Of a stretch of DNA of 64,000 nucleotides, positions 17,878-26,991 are shown in pieces. The stretch lies in NCBI GenBank assembly GCA_019359745.1, contig JAHHGT010000002.1:434001-498000 (forward strand). The letters run 5' to 3'. The translations under genes and the position numbers were made by a program. The notes below the pieces were generated by a model. That model did no database searches and was not told the DNA's origin. It saw nothing but the letters and a program-made list of their open reading frames with translations. This DNA comes from Aphanothece saxicola GSE-SYN-MK-01-06B. GTDB lineage: Bacteria > Cyanobacteriota > Cyanobacteriia > PCC-6307 > Cyanobiaceae. Within the stretch, counting starts at the first letter, position 1; every line of letters begins with the position of its first letter.

Positions 17878-19098
17878 ATGACCCCGTTGTCCTTTTCCCC
17901 CATGGCCCCGGCTGATGCCAGCTGGGAGGCGCTCGGGATGGACGCGACCCTGCAGGCGGCGTTGCCGGAGCTGATCCAGCTGCGGCGCCACATCCACCGC
18001 CACCCCGAGCTGAGCGGCCACGAGCAGCAGACCGCCGCCCTGGTGGCCGGCGAGCTGCGCCGCTGGGGCTGGGAGGTGCGCGAAGGGGTGGGGCGTACCG
18101 GCGTGGTGGCCGAACTGGGTCCGCTGGGGGCTCCGCTGGTGGCCCTGCGGGCCGACATGGACGCGCTGCCGATCGAGGAACGCACCCAGCTCGCCTATGC
18201 CTCCAGCCGTCAGGGCCTGATGCACGCCTGCGGCCACGACATCCACACCACCGTGGGCCTGGGGGTGGCGCGGCTGCTGGCCAGCGTGGCCGACCGGCTC
18301 ACGGCCCGGGTGCGGCTGCTGTTCCAGCCGGCGGAGGAAACGGCCGAAGGGGCGGCCTGGATGCGGGCCGACGGGGCGATGGACGGGGTGCAGGCCCTGT
18401 TCGGGGTGCACGTGTTCCCAAGCCTGGCGGTGGGCACGGTGGGGGTGCGCAGCGGCAGCCTCACAGCTGCGGCGGGGGAGCTGGAGGTGGAGGTGCTGGG
18501 TGAAGGCGGCCATGGCGCCCGGCCGCACCAGAGCACCGATGCGATCTGGATCGCCGCCCGGGTGGTGAGCGGCCTGCAGGAGGCGATCAGTCGCCGGCTC
18601 GATCCCTTGCATCCGGTGGTGGTCAGCTTCGGGCTGATCGAAGGCGGCAAGGCCTTCAACGTCATCGCCGACCATGTGCGGCTGCTGGGCACGGTGCGCT
18701 GCCTGGATCTGGAGGTGCACGCCCAGCTGCCGGGCTGGATCGAGGACACCGTCCATGCCCTCTGCCGCGGCCACGGCGGCGAAGCGCGGGTGCACTACCG
18801 CTGCATCTCGCCGCCGGTGCACAACGATCCCGAACTCACCCAGCTGGTGGCCGACGCGGCCGTGGCCCTGCTGGGCCGTTCCAGGGTGCAGTGGCTGGAG
18901 CAGCCGTCCCTGGGGGCCGAGGATTTTGCCGAACTGCTGGCCAACACCCGCGGCACGATGTTCCGCCTGGGGGTGGCCGGACCCGCTGGCTGCTCGCCCC
19001 TGCACAGCAACAGCTTCGATCCCGACGAGGGTTGCCTGGAGGTGGGCATCAAGGTGCTGGTCCTCAGCCTGCTGCGCTGGATGGAGAAGCCGGTTTGA
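17878..19098 (+). CDS. M20 family metallo-amidohydrolase
   Basis: A zinc or manganese amidohydrolase of the IAA-amino-acid hydrolase/hippuricase group (M20D), 406 residues. Metal and catalytic motifs are visible: RRHIHRHPELSG, RADMDALPIEE, HACGHDIHTTVGLG and FQPAEETAEGA, and the lid domain motif GGHGARPHQSTDAI. It probably hydrolyses N-acyl amino acids; the substrate cannot be read from the sequence. The ATG at 17878 gives a normal N-terminus. The stop overlaps the TTG start of the next small gene. Confidence 0.92.
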   Translation: MTPLSFSPMAPADASWEALGMDATLQAALPELIQLRRHIHRHPELSGHEQQTAALVAGELRRWGWEVREGVGRTGVVAELGPLGAPLVALRADMDALPIEERTQLAYASSRQGLMHACGHDIHTTVGLGVARLLASVADRLTARVRLLFQPAEETAEGAAWMRADGAMDGVQALFGVHVFPSLAVGTVGVRSGSLTAAAGELEVEVLGEGGHGARPHQSTDAIWIAARVVSGLQEAISRRLDPLHPVVVSFGLIEGGKAFNVIADHVRLLGTVRCLDLEVHAQLPGWIEDTVHALCRGHGGEARVHYRCISPPVHNDPELTQLVADAAVALLGRSRVQWLEQPSLGAEDFAELLANTRGTMFRLGVAGPAGCSPLHSNSFDPDEGCLEVGIKVLVLSLLRWMEKPV

Positions 19099-19322
19099 GC
19101 GTCCGTCGGGCCCCTCGCTTCCTGGCTGCCCTGCTGGCGCTCTCGGCGCCGCTGCTGATCCTGCTGGCCCTGCTGGTGCTGCTCACCCGCCAGGGGGGCG
19201 ACCGGCTGCCGGCCCTGCCCGCCCTGGTGATCGGCTGCGGGCTGCTGGGCACCAGCGCGCTGCGCCGCCGCCGCCGCCGGGCCGAGCTGCTCCGGGCCCT
19301 GCGCCAGGGGCCACAGGCCTGA
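19095..19322 (+). CDS. Small two-helix membrane protein
   Basis: A 75-residue protein starting at a TTG that overlaps the M20 gene stop (TTGA), giving MSVRRAPRFLAAL. It has two membrane helices (about 10-34 and 44-60) and an arginine-rich tail (RRRRRRAELLRAL). Nothing identifies a function. Coupled translation with the peptidase gene and sound codon usage support it being real. Small membrane proteins of this form are common and unannotated in picocyanobacteria. Confidence 0.6.
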   Translation: MSVRRAPRFLAALLALSAPLLILLALLVLLTRQGGDRLPALPALVIGCGLLGTSALRRRRRRAELLRALRQGPQA

Positions 19323-19354
19323 AGCGCGCTGCGCCAAGGTGAAGGATCCCCGCC

Positions 19355-19963
19355 GTGATCCCCGTGAGTGCGTCCACCCCCGATCTGGAAGCGGCGCGGC
19401 AGGCGATCGCCTCAGGCGACCCGAGCCGGGCGATGCCGGCCCTGGCGGGGCTGCGGGCGGTGGAGGCGGAGGCGGCCATCCCGCTGCTGCTGCTGGGACT
19501 GGAGCAGACCACCTTCGTGATCCGCTCGCTGGCCTGCGCCGGCCTGGGGGTGAAGCGCAGCGAGGTGGGCTGGCAGGCCCTGGAGACGGCGGTGCGGCAG
19601 GACGAGGACGCCAATGTGCGCGCCGAGGCCGCCAACGCCCTGGCCAGCTACGGCGTGGAGCGGGCCTGGCCTCCGTTGCGGGAGGCCTTCGTGGCCGACG
19701 ACCAGTGGCTGGTGCGCTGCAGCATCCTCTCGGCCCTGGCCGAGCAGGCGGAGATGCCGCCGGCGTGGCTGCTGGAGCTGGCGCGACTGGCCATCGCCGA
19801 TGGCGACGGCACGGTGCGGGCCGGTGGCGCCGAGATCCTGGGGCGCCTGGTGCGTGACGGCCGGGGGCCGGAGGCGGCCGAGGCGCGCGAGGCCCTGGCG
19901 GCGCTCCAGGCCGATGGCGATCACCGGGTGACGGCCGTGGCGCTGGACGGCCTGCAGGCCTGA
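19355..19963 (+). CDS. HEAT-repeat protein
   Basis: A 202-residue soluble alpha-solenoid protein with about five HEAT/PBS-lyase-type repeats: IRSLACAGLGVKRSEVGWQA, VRAEAANALASYGVERAW, VRCSILSALAEQAEM and VRAGGAEILGRLV. Related cyanobacterial proteins include phycobilin lyase subunits CpcE/CpcF and NblB, but the catalytic features of those are not evident, so it is called only by its repeats. The start is GTG at 19355. It ends just before a perfect inverted repeat. Confidence 0.85.
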   Translation: MIPVSASTPDLEAARQAIASGDPSRAMPALAGLRAVEAEAAIPLLLLGLEQTTFVIRSLACAGLGVKRSEVGWQALETAVRQDEDANVRAEAANALASYGVERAWPPLREAFVADDQWLVRCSILSALAEQAEMPPAWLLELARLAIADGDGTVRAGGAEILGRLVRDGRGPEAAEAREALAALQADGDHRVTAVALDGLQA

Positions 19964-19997
19964 CGCCTGCGCCCCCTGGCGAGGTGGTGGCGCGTTG

Positions 19998-20034
19998 ATT
20001 CCCAGTTCTGTACAGCCTGTACAGAACTGGGAAT
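19998..20034. repeat. Perfect 17-bp inverted repeat with 3-nt loop
   Basis: ATTCCCAGTTCTGTACA and its exact complement are separated by GCC. It lies 35 bp after the HEAT gene stop and about 50 bp before the TPP riboswitch. There is no T-run after it, so it is not a classical intrinsic terminator, although it could end the HEAT transcript or protect its 3' end. It could also be an operator dyad (TGTACAG-3-CTGTACA at the centre) or a small dispersed repeat. Confidence 0.7.
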
Positions 20035-20083
20035 TCCTGGTGTGGAGCCCCGCTCCCTTTCAGCCTTGCTAGGTTTCCAAAGT

Positions 20084-21615
<1,532 letters not shown>

Positions 21616-21639
21616 TTTCTCCGCTGTCACCGATGTGTT

Positions 21640-22395
21640 GATGGTCCGACCGTCCACGGTGACGGCATGGGCAACTGGCCGGTACTGATCGGCTTGGCCG
21701 CCTCGTCCTGGCTCAGAACGTGACCCTGCCCCTGCGTTATGGGGATCGGGTGAGCTTCGGCGGCCGCCATCTGGAGGTGTGCGCGCCACCCCCGGCCACA
21801 CCGACGGTTGCCTGAGCGTGGTGCTCGATGACCACAGCCCGGCCTTCACCGGCGATGCCCTGCTGGTGCGGGGCTGCGGCCGCTGCGACTTTCAGCAGGG
21901 GGATGCCGCCACCCTGTACCACTCGATCACCGGGCAGCTCCTCTCCCTGCCCGCCCACTGCCTGCTCTACCCGGCCCACGATTACAGCAGCCGGCTTGGG
22001 GGCGAGGCCGACGAGCGCGACTTCGTGGGCACCATGGAGCATGGAGAACCTGCAGCTCCCCCACCCCAACCGGATCTCCGTGGCCCTGCCGGTTTGCCGG
22101 AACTGATGGCCTACCACCGCGAGGCCCTGACGCTGGTGGATGTGCGCTCCGAAGCGGAGGTGCAGGGCCCGGACGGTCGCATCCCGGGCAGCCTGCTGAT
22201 TCCCCTGCCCGAGTTGCCGACACGAGCCGACGAGATCCCCCGGATCGGCCCACGGTGGTGTTTTGCCACTCCGGCAGCCGCTCCGCCCTGGCCACCCAAC
22301 AGCTCCAGAAGAAAGGGCTCACACAGGTGGCCAACCTGCGCGGCGGCCTGCGGGCCTGGAAGGCGCAGGGGCTGCCGCTAGAGCATCCTGCTTGA
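21640..22395 (+). pseudogene. Decayed metallo-beta-lactamase/rhodanese fusion (persulfide dioxygenase-like)
   Basis: Pieces of one protein can be read in successive frames. First is [22 protein letters not shown], then [16 protein letters not shown] and [20 protein letters not shown] (ETHE1-like), then [18 protein letters not shown] after a frameshift near 22030-22045. [21 protein letters not shown] follows, and finally a rhodanese end with the active-site CHSGSRS at about 22264-22284, finishing at a TGA near 22395. At least three frame changes are needed, and the N-terminal HxHxDH metal motif is missing, so the gene is 5'-truncated and dead. The ancestor would oxidise glutathione persulfide and transfer sulfane sulfur. 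Confidence 0.85.
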
Positions 22396-22610
22396 ATCAC
22401 ATCATTGCGCTCTGTTGTAGCCGTGAACACAAGTGGTTCTCGGACCCGATAACAACGGCTGGGATTGGAGTTCCTGATTAGAGTGCCGTTGCGGGCCAAC
22501 GGATGAAGAGACTGTCTGCTGTGAACTCAGTTGTCTTATCTGGAATAGACCTGCCGGCTGGGGGTGGTTCGTGGAACCGTCCAATAAAGAGCTAGACCTT
22601 CTCGCCACCC

Positions 22611-23153
22611 ATGACAAAAGCATCAGAAGCTTTCAATCGTTCCATCAGTGACGCAGAAGAGCTCTTAATGCGCTTTGAGGCTGAGAGGGCAACTACAAAT
22701 CATCCGCAGAACGGTGAGGTTCTCAAGCGTGCCGGACTCGTCATGGCTTTGGCGGCTTGGGAGACCTACGTCAAAGACCGTGTAAGAGACGAAATCTCAG
22801 TATGGTTGCAATCGGTGGAGGGCAGTCCGATTGGCAAGTTTGTCCGAAGGCGCCTCGAAGAAGATCTAAAGCGCTTCTTTAATCCGAATTCTGAAAGGAC
22901 TCGGCGACTATTCTTGGACTATTTTGAGGTAGACATTACAAAGGAGTGGTCTTGGGACAATTACGATACGGCTACGGCAAAGAAGACGCTCGATCTCCTT
23001 ATAGCCAAAAGAGGAGATGCGGCCCATCAAGCAAATACTTCCGAACACCCCAGTGCCCAACCACACAAGGTTAAAAGAGAAGAATTGGAAAAGGGCATTC
23101 GGTTTCTAAAAGGCCTAGTTAATGCCTCCGAAAGAGCGAGAGTAGCAAAATGA
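22611..23153 (+). CDS. HEPN-domain protein (RiboL-PSP-HEPN type), putative RNase
   Basis: A 180-residue alpha-helical protein with the HEPN signature R-x4-H at residues 134-139 (KRGDAAHQ) in a helix near the C-terminus, and a conserved AAWETYVKDRVRDE helix near residues 48-61. HEPN proteins are often metal-independent RNases found in toxin-antitoxin and defence systems; no nucleotidyltransferase antitoxin partner is adjacent. Base composition is far less GC-rich than the host core. An attC-like palindrome begins right after the stop, so it appears to be a gene cassette. The 215 bp upstream contain only short hairpins and no clear gene. Confidence 0.75.
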   Translation: MTKASEAFNRSISDAEELLMRFEAERATTNHPQNGEVLKRAGLVMALAAWETYVKDRVRDEISVWLQSVEGSPIGKFVRRRLEEDLKRFFNPNSERTRRLFLDYFEVDITKEWSWDNYDTATAKKTLDLLIAKRGDAAHQANTSEHPSAQPHKVKREELEKGIRFLKGLVNASERARVAK

Positions 23154-23154
23154 G

Positions 23155-23244
23155 ATCAAACAAGCCCCTCGAGTGGACAGTCCGCCACCAGCGCCCTGTC
23201 TTCGTTCCACACTCACTGCCTGCCACTTAGGGGCAGTGTTCGGC
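23155..23244 (+). repeat. attC-like cassette recombination site after the HEPN gene
   Basis: A 90-bp imperfect palindrome starts two bases after the HEPN stop. The outer boxes are ATCAAAC at 23155-23161 and GTTCGGC at 23238-23244. The inner arms GCCCCTcgAGTGG and CCACTtAGGGGC pair with an unpaired extra base on one side, as attC sites do. The outer box on the right departs from the GTTRRRY consensus by one base. Confidence 0.6.
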
Positions 23245-23258
23245 GGCTATTATCGGCT

Positions 23259-24197
23259 TTAATTCAGACTATTGCTGCTCAACCAAGAATGAACAACATC
23301 GTCGATCGTGATTTTTCCTTGAATCCTGTTTGTCCCATTTTCCTCAAAGACTAGCGTTCCAGCGTTGAAAGCACAGATCATCTCACTATAAGAACGGACT
23401 GTAGCAGGACTGCTCCCCATTTGCGCCAGCACCGAAGAACATTCACGCTCAGGCAGGATGATCGCTTGAACGTCCCGCTCCAAGGCTTTGCTAAAGCTGG
23501 CGGTAACATCATTTGGGCTTAAAGGGTGTAAGCCGTGAAGTTCCCTGACCTGCGTGTTTTGCCACGTTTGTATCAGCATATCCGCGCACGTCTGCCCGAT
23601 GTCAATCGCTGAAACCATCGGCATGGCCCGATCTAGCGGAGCATAGAAAGATGGCAACCTTCCCGTTTGTTTTTTAATCGGCAAAAGCGATCGCCAGTTT
23701 TCCATAAACCCCGCCGCCCGCATAAAACCAATCGCGACCTTAGACGGCAAGCTTTTGAGCTTCTCTTCCATCCTGTAGGCGGTCAGAATGTTGCCATTTC
23801 CTCGCGGGAGATGGCCTCCAATGGAAGACAGGGCAACAATTTTCGGCAAGCGTGTTCGTTGTGCTGCTTCAACGATCGCTGAAATCACCTGCTCAGCCCA
23901 TGCGAATAAATCATCTGAGGCGTAGTCAGGCGGATTCAGAACATACGCCCCTGACACCCCTTCAAAAGCACGACCCAAGGCATCCACATCGGCAAAATCT
24001 TCGACAATTGCAACCTCAGCCCTTTGTGCTTTCCAAGCGGCACCTTTGCTTTCATTCCGCACCGCTACCCGCACTGTTGCCTGTCCCATCAGGAGATTTG
24101 CCGTCACTGCACCGGTCTGTCCTGTCGCTCCTAACACAACATAGCTCGCCACTTTTTGGATTTTCCTTTTGTCTGTAAGCTGAACTGTGCCTTTCAA
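23259..24197 (-). CDS. NmrA-like NAD(P)-binding protein
   Basis: An atypical short-chain dehydrogenase-like protein of 312 residues. The N-terminal Rossmann motif is VVLGATGQTGAVTANLL, and VALSSIGGHLPRGNG follows at the usual position. The YxxxK catalytic pair is present only loosely as AYRMEEK. NmrA-type proteins may be redox sensors or quinone/NADPH oxidoreductases. It follows an SDR gene on the same strand with a 21-bp gap, and the pair is divergent from an AraC regulator. Composition is moderate in GC, unlike the host core. Confidence 0.85.
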   Translation of the reverse strand: MKGTVQLTDKRKIQKVASYVVLGATGQTGAVTANLLMGQATVRVAVRNESKGAAWKAQRAEVAIVEDFADVDALGRAFEGVSGAYVLNPPDYASDDLFAWAEQVISAIVEAAQRTRLPKIVALSSIGGHLPRGNGNILTAYRMEEKLKSLPSKVAIGFMRAAGFMENWRSLLPIKKQTGRLPSFYAPLDRAMPMVSAIDIGQTCADMLIQTWQNTQVRELHGLHPLSPNDVTASFSKALERDVQAIILPERECSSVLAQMGSSPATVRSYSEMICAFNAGTLVFEENGTNRIQGKITIDDVVHSWLSSNSLN

Positions 24198-24218
24198 TGA
24201 GGATGAATGGGCAATGAT

Positions 24219-24959
24219 TTAAAATGCGCTGGCGGTCGGGCGAACAATAATTTCATTGACATCCACATCCGCTGGTTGAGCAATCGCATATAAGACAGCT
24301 CTGCCGATCGCATCTGATGTGAGTGCCGTCTTGCGAAGTTCTTGTAAAAATCCCTTGCTGGCATTGTCCGTGATATCAGAGCCAAGTTCAGTTTCGACTA
24401 CGCCAGGGGAGATAAGCGTGACACGGATATTTTTTGACTCCTGACGCAGCCCATCGGAGATTGCCCAAACTGCGTATTTTGTGGCGCAATAAACCGCAGC
24501 AGTAGGTCCGACCCAATGAGCGGCGATCGACGCAGTATTGATAAACTGTCCACCGCCTTGCGCTTCCATGATCGGCAGTCCCGCTGCAATGCCATTTAAT
24601 ACGCCGTGAATGTTGACATTGATCATGGTGTCCCATTCCTGAACTTTCAGGGCATCTAGCCGTGATAGCGGCATCACGCCTGCGTTGTTAAAAATCACGT
24701 CAACACGGCCAAACCTATCTTTGGCAAAGTGAATGAACGCTTTCATGTCCTCACGACTGGTGACATCCACCGCTCTAAATTCTGCTGTGTTGCCCTGATC
24801 ACGAATTTCCTTGACAATCTTACCGAGCTTCTCTGCCCGTCGCGCTCCTAGAACAACGTTTGCGCCATTCTGAGACAGCAATCGAGCAGTTGCTTCACCA
24901 ATTCCACTACTGGCTCCGGTAATGACGACAACTTTCTTTTCAACGTTCAACATAGTCAT
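24219..24959 (-). CDS. Short-chain dehydrogenase/reductase
   Basis: A classical SDR of 246 residues with the cofactor motif TGASSGIGEATARLL, the NNAG motif (VIFNNAGVMPLS), the catalytic Ser in INTASIAAHW and YCATKYAVW (YxxxK). The close match to the YdfG/serine-3-dehydrogenase-like group suggests an NADP-dependent alcohol oxidoreductase. It is upstream of the NmrA-like gene and divergent from the AraC regulator, which is a common arrangement for regulated oxidoreductases. Confidence 0.92.
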   Translation of the reverse strand: MTMLNVEKKVVVITGASSGIGEATARLLSQNGANVVLGARRAEKLGKIVKEIRDQGNTAEFRAVDVTSREDMKAFIHFAKDRFGRVDVIFNNAGVMPLSRLDALKVQEWDTMINVNIHGVLNGIAAGLPIMEAQGGGQFINTASIAAHWVGPTAAVYCATKYAVWAISDGLRQESKNIRVTLISPGVVETELGSDITDNASKGFLQELRKTALTSDAIGRAVLYAIAQPADVDVNEIIVRPTASAF

Positions 24960-25075
24960 TTTTCCTGAATGATGAGTTTGTATGGATTAACAGTAAAGGC
25001 AAAGGCAAGAAAGCTAAATACATAGACCTCCCGGATTCTTGCCTAATCCTCCAAGCTGGGATTTTGTTGGTCGTC

Positions 25076-25081
25076 TATAAT
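25076..25081 (+). promoter_or_regulatory. Possible -10 box (TATAAT) of the AraC regulator gene
   Basis: A perfect TATAAT lies 39 bp upstream of the AraC gene start in the 160-bp divergent gap with the SDR gene. No convincing -35 hexamer is at the expected spacing, so the promoter may need activation. Confidence 0.4.
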
Positions 25082-25119
25082 GCTGAGTGGAAGGTGATTC
25101 AATGAGTCGGTAAAATCCC

Positions 25120-26052
25120 ATGACACCTCAACTCATTCGCTCAGTTAGCCATCAAGCTGAGATTACAAAGCGGTGCCAGGAATTGGCAGACCTTATCGCT
25201 TGTCATACCGATGGCAAGGGGAATGGGTTTCATCAAACCGCGATCGCTCAATTGGAATTTCAGCGAGAATCTTCGGTTTCCACTGCACTACGCGGTGTTT
25301 GTGACCCGATCTTTGCTATTTTGGTTCAAGGTAAAAAAGAACTGTTTCTGAATGAGGAAATCTATCGGTATGGTGCGGCGGAATACCTGGTTGTATCAGT
25401 TGAGCTGCCGCTAACCGCATTTGTTGTAGAAGCGACTTCTGACAAGCCTTATCTGGGATTTAAGCTCACGTTAAACCCCTATCAACTCTGTGATCTGATA
25501 ATTCAAACCAGTCCGATTCAACGTCAGCAAGAAAGCGCTGTGAGAGGCTTATTCGTCAGCACTATTGATATGCCGTTGCTCGATTGTGCTCTCAGGCTGA
25601 CGAAACTTTTGGATGCACCACAAGATATTCCCGTCTTGGCACCGCTAATCATTCGCGAACTCTATTACCGTCTTTTAATGAGTGACCAAGGCGCAGCAGT
25701 TCGCCAGATTGCCACATCGGGTAGCAATATGCAGCGGATTGCTGAGGTGATAAAACAGCTCAAGTCTGATTTCACACAGCCATTGCGAATCGAGGATTTA
25801 GCAGGACAAGTCGGGATGTCTGCTTCCTCGTTTCATCATCACTTTAAAGCCGTGACATCCATGAGTCCGCTACAATATCAAAAACAATTGAGACTCCTCG
25901 AGGCGCGCCGTCTGATGCTTGCTGAAAACTCTAATGCGTCCAATGCTGCCTATCAGGTAGGGTATGAGAGTCCGTCGCAATTCAGTCGCGAGTATGCTCG
26001 GATGTTCGGTGCGCCGCCGATTCAAGATATTGAACATCTACGGACAGCCTGA
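25120..26052 (+). CDS. AraC-family transcriptional regulator
   Basis: A 310-residue regulator with an N-terminal AraC_N domain (about 20-175) and a C-terminal double helix-turn-helix (about 205-305): QPLRIEDLAGQVGMSASSFHHHFKAV and AYQVGYESPSQFSREYARMFG (read in two parts). Regulators with this N-terminal domain often sit divergent to SDR genes and activate them, as here. The gene contains a GCGATCGC octamer (HIP1) near 25243, a mark of many cyanobacterial genomes, so the donor was probably another cyanobacterium. Confidence 0.93.
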   Translation: MTPQLIRSVSHQAEITKRCQELADLIACHTDGKGNGFHQTAIAQLEFQRESSVSTALRGVCDPIFAILVQGKKELFLNEEIYRYGAAEYLVVSVELPLTAFVVEATSDKPYLGFKLTLNPYQLCDLIIQTSPIQRQQESAVRGLFVSTIDMPLLDCALRLTKLLDAPQDIPVLAPLIIRELYYRLLMSDQGAAVRQIATSGSNMQRIAEVIKQLKSDFTQPLRIEDLAGQVGMSASSFHHHFKAVTSMSPLQYQKQLRLLEARRLMLAENSNASNAAYQVGYESPSQFSREYARMFGAPPIQDIEHLRTA

Positions 26053-26072
26053 TCATAACCTGTATCCTTATG

Positions 26073-26173
26073 GGCGTTGCTGAATGTAGATATAATTCGC
26101 AGATGGGCATTCTTGCAGTAGGGGCGGTTCGCGAGCCGCCCCTACGAAATTCATAAGTCAGATCAGCAACGCC
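26073..26173. mobile_element. MITE-like palindromic element
   Basis: A 101-bp element is bounded by perfect 11-bp terminal inverted repeats, GGCGTTGCTGA (26073-26083) and TCAGCAACGCC (26163-26173). Its centre is a strong palindrome, GTAGGGGCGG (26118-26127) and CCGCCCCTAC (26136-26145). Such ends and the GTAGGGGCGG core are known from dispersed non-autonomous elements of filamentous and freshwater cyanobacteria. It has no coding capacity and lies 20 bp after the AraC gene. A clear target duplication is not visible. Confidence 0.75.
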
Positions 26174-26213
26174 TGCTTGTGCTTTAGACTGAAGTTGGAG
26201 GAACGCGATCGCC

Positions 26214-26300
26214 GCCGAACAATTCAAATGTAGCGGACGGTTAAAAGGTACTAGTTTTGGATTGAAGTTCGTCTGTCGCCGCTGATTTGAGGCGTTGGTC
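26214..26300 (+). repeat. attC-like cassette recombination site
   Basis: An 87-bp imperfect palindrome. The outer boxes are GCCGAAC (26214-26220) and GTTGGTC (26294-26300). The inner arms TTCAAATgtAGCGG and CCGCTgATTTGAG pair with one extra base on the left. It precedes the next set of cassette-like genes. The right box departs from consensus at one position. Confidence 0.55.
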
Positions 26301-26312
26301 CTCTCAACGCCC

Positions 26313-26430
26313 ATGCCAAACTTCTATGACCAGATCGCACCTGTTTATCACCATGTCGATCCACGCTGGGCTGAAAGCATCCGCCGCCAAGGCGATCAAC
26401 TCTCTGCTCTCATCGCAGCAGATTGGATCG
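26313..26430 (+). pseudogene. N-terminal fragment of a SAM-dependent methyltransferase
   Basis: About 38 codons read MPNFYDQIAPVYHHVDPRWAE and then RRQGDQLSALIAADW, which is the usual start of a class I methyltransferase family (NFYDxIAPxYHL). Similarity stops after the tryptophan, and what follows is unrelated and leads to the VOC pseudogene. The rest of the gene, with its SAM-binding motif, has been deleted. This looks like a truncated cassette. Confidence 0.6.
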
Positions 26431-26508
26431 TACGAGCAACGCCTTTTCAGCCTGCGGCGCTGAGAACACACAACACGATCCACCCTCTCGACACCACTTC
26501 TTCCCACC

Positions 26509-26915
26509 ATGAAACTCGGCTACACCATCGTCTACGTCCCCCGGGTTGCGGACTCGCTTCAGTTCTAAGAGCGGGCCTTCGACCTCGAGCGGAGGTTCTT
26601 TCACGACACAGGTGACTACGTCGAGCTCAAGACAGGAGAAACCACCCTCGCCTTCGCCTCTCATGCACTGGGTGCAATGAACTTTCCAGCAGGTCACGTG
26701 CATGCCAGCGAGTCCCAGCAACCCTGGGCATGGAGATCGCTCTCGTTACCGAAGACGTGCAGGAGGCCCACCGATCCGCCATCAAGCATGAAGCCAAGGA
26801 GTTGGCTGCACCCGTGGCCAAGCCGTGGGGCCAGACAGTCTTCTATGTCCGTGCGCCAGACGGTACGCTCATTGAACTATGCACTTCCTGTTGCCGGGTG
26901 AACGGTGCGGCCTAA
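26509..26915 (+). pseudogene. Broken VOC/glyoxalase-family cassette gene
   Basis: The start reads MKLGYTIVYVPRVADSLQF, followed by a TAA at 26566-26568 where the family has tyrosine or phenylalanine before ERAF. The frame continues as ERAFDLERRFFHDTGDYVEL, then a frameshift near 26715-26730 leads to MEIALVTEDVQEAHRSAIKH and PWGQTVFYVRAPDGTLIELC. The intact protein would be a vicinal-oxygen-chelate metalloprotein of about 130 residues of the glyoxalase/bleomycin-resistance type, a frequent passenger of integron cassettes. Two lesions make it non-functional. Confidence 0.85.
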
Positions 26916-26972
26916 TCCCTCGGTCAAGCTGAGCACCAACGGCAGGCTGCCTGCTTACCTCGAACGTCAGCC
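26910..26972 (+). repeat. attC-like cassette recombination site after the VOC gene
   Basis: A 63-bp imperfect palindrome overlaps the end of the VOC frame. The boxes are GCCTAAT (26910-26916) and GTCAGCC (26966-26972), each one transition away from consensus GCCTAAC and GTTAGCC. The inner arms TCGGTcAAGC and GCTTACCTCGA pair, with a terminal hairpin GCAGGC-T-GCCTGC. Both changes are C-T transitions, so it may be a decayed, inactive site. Confidence 0.6.
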
Positions 26973-26991
26973 ATTCGCGAAGGACATCATC

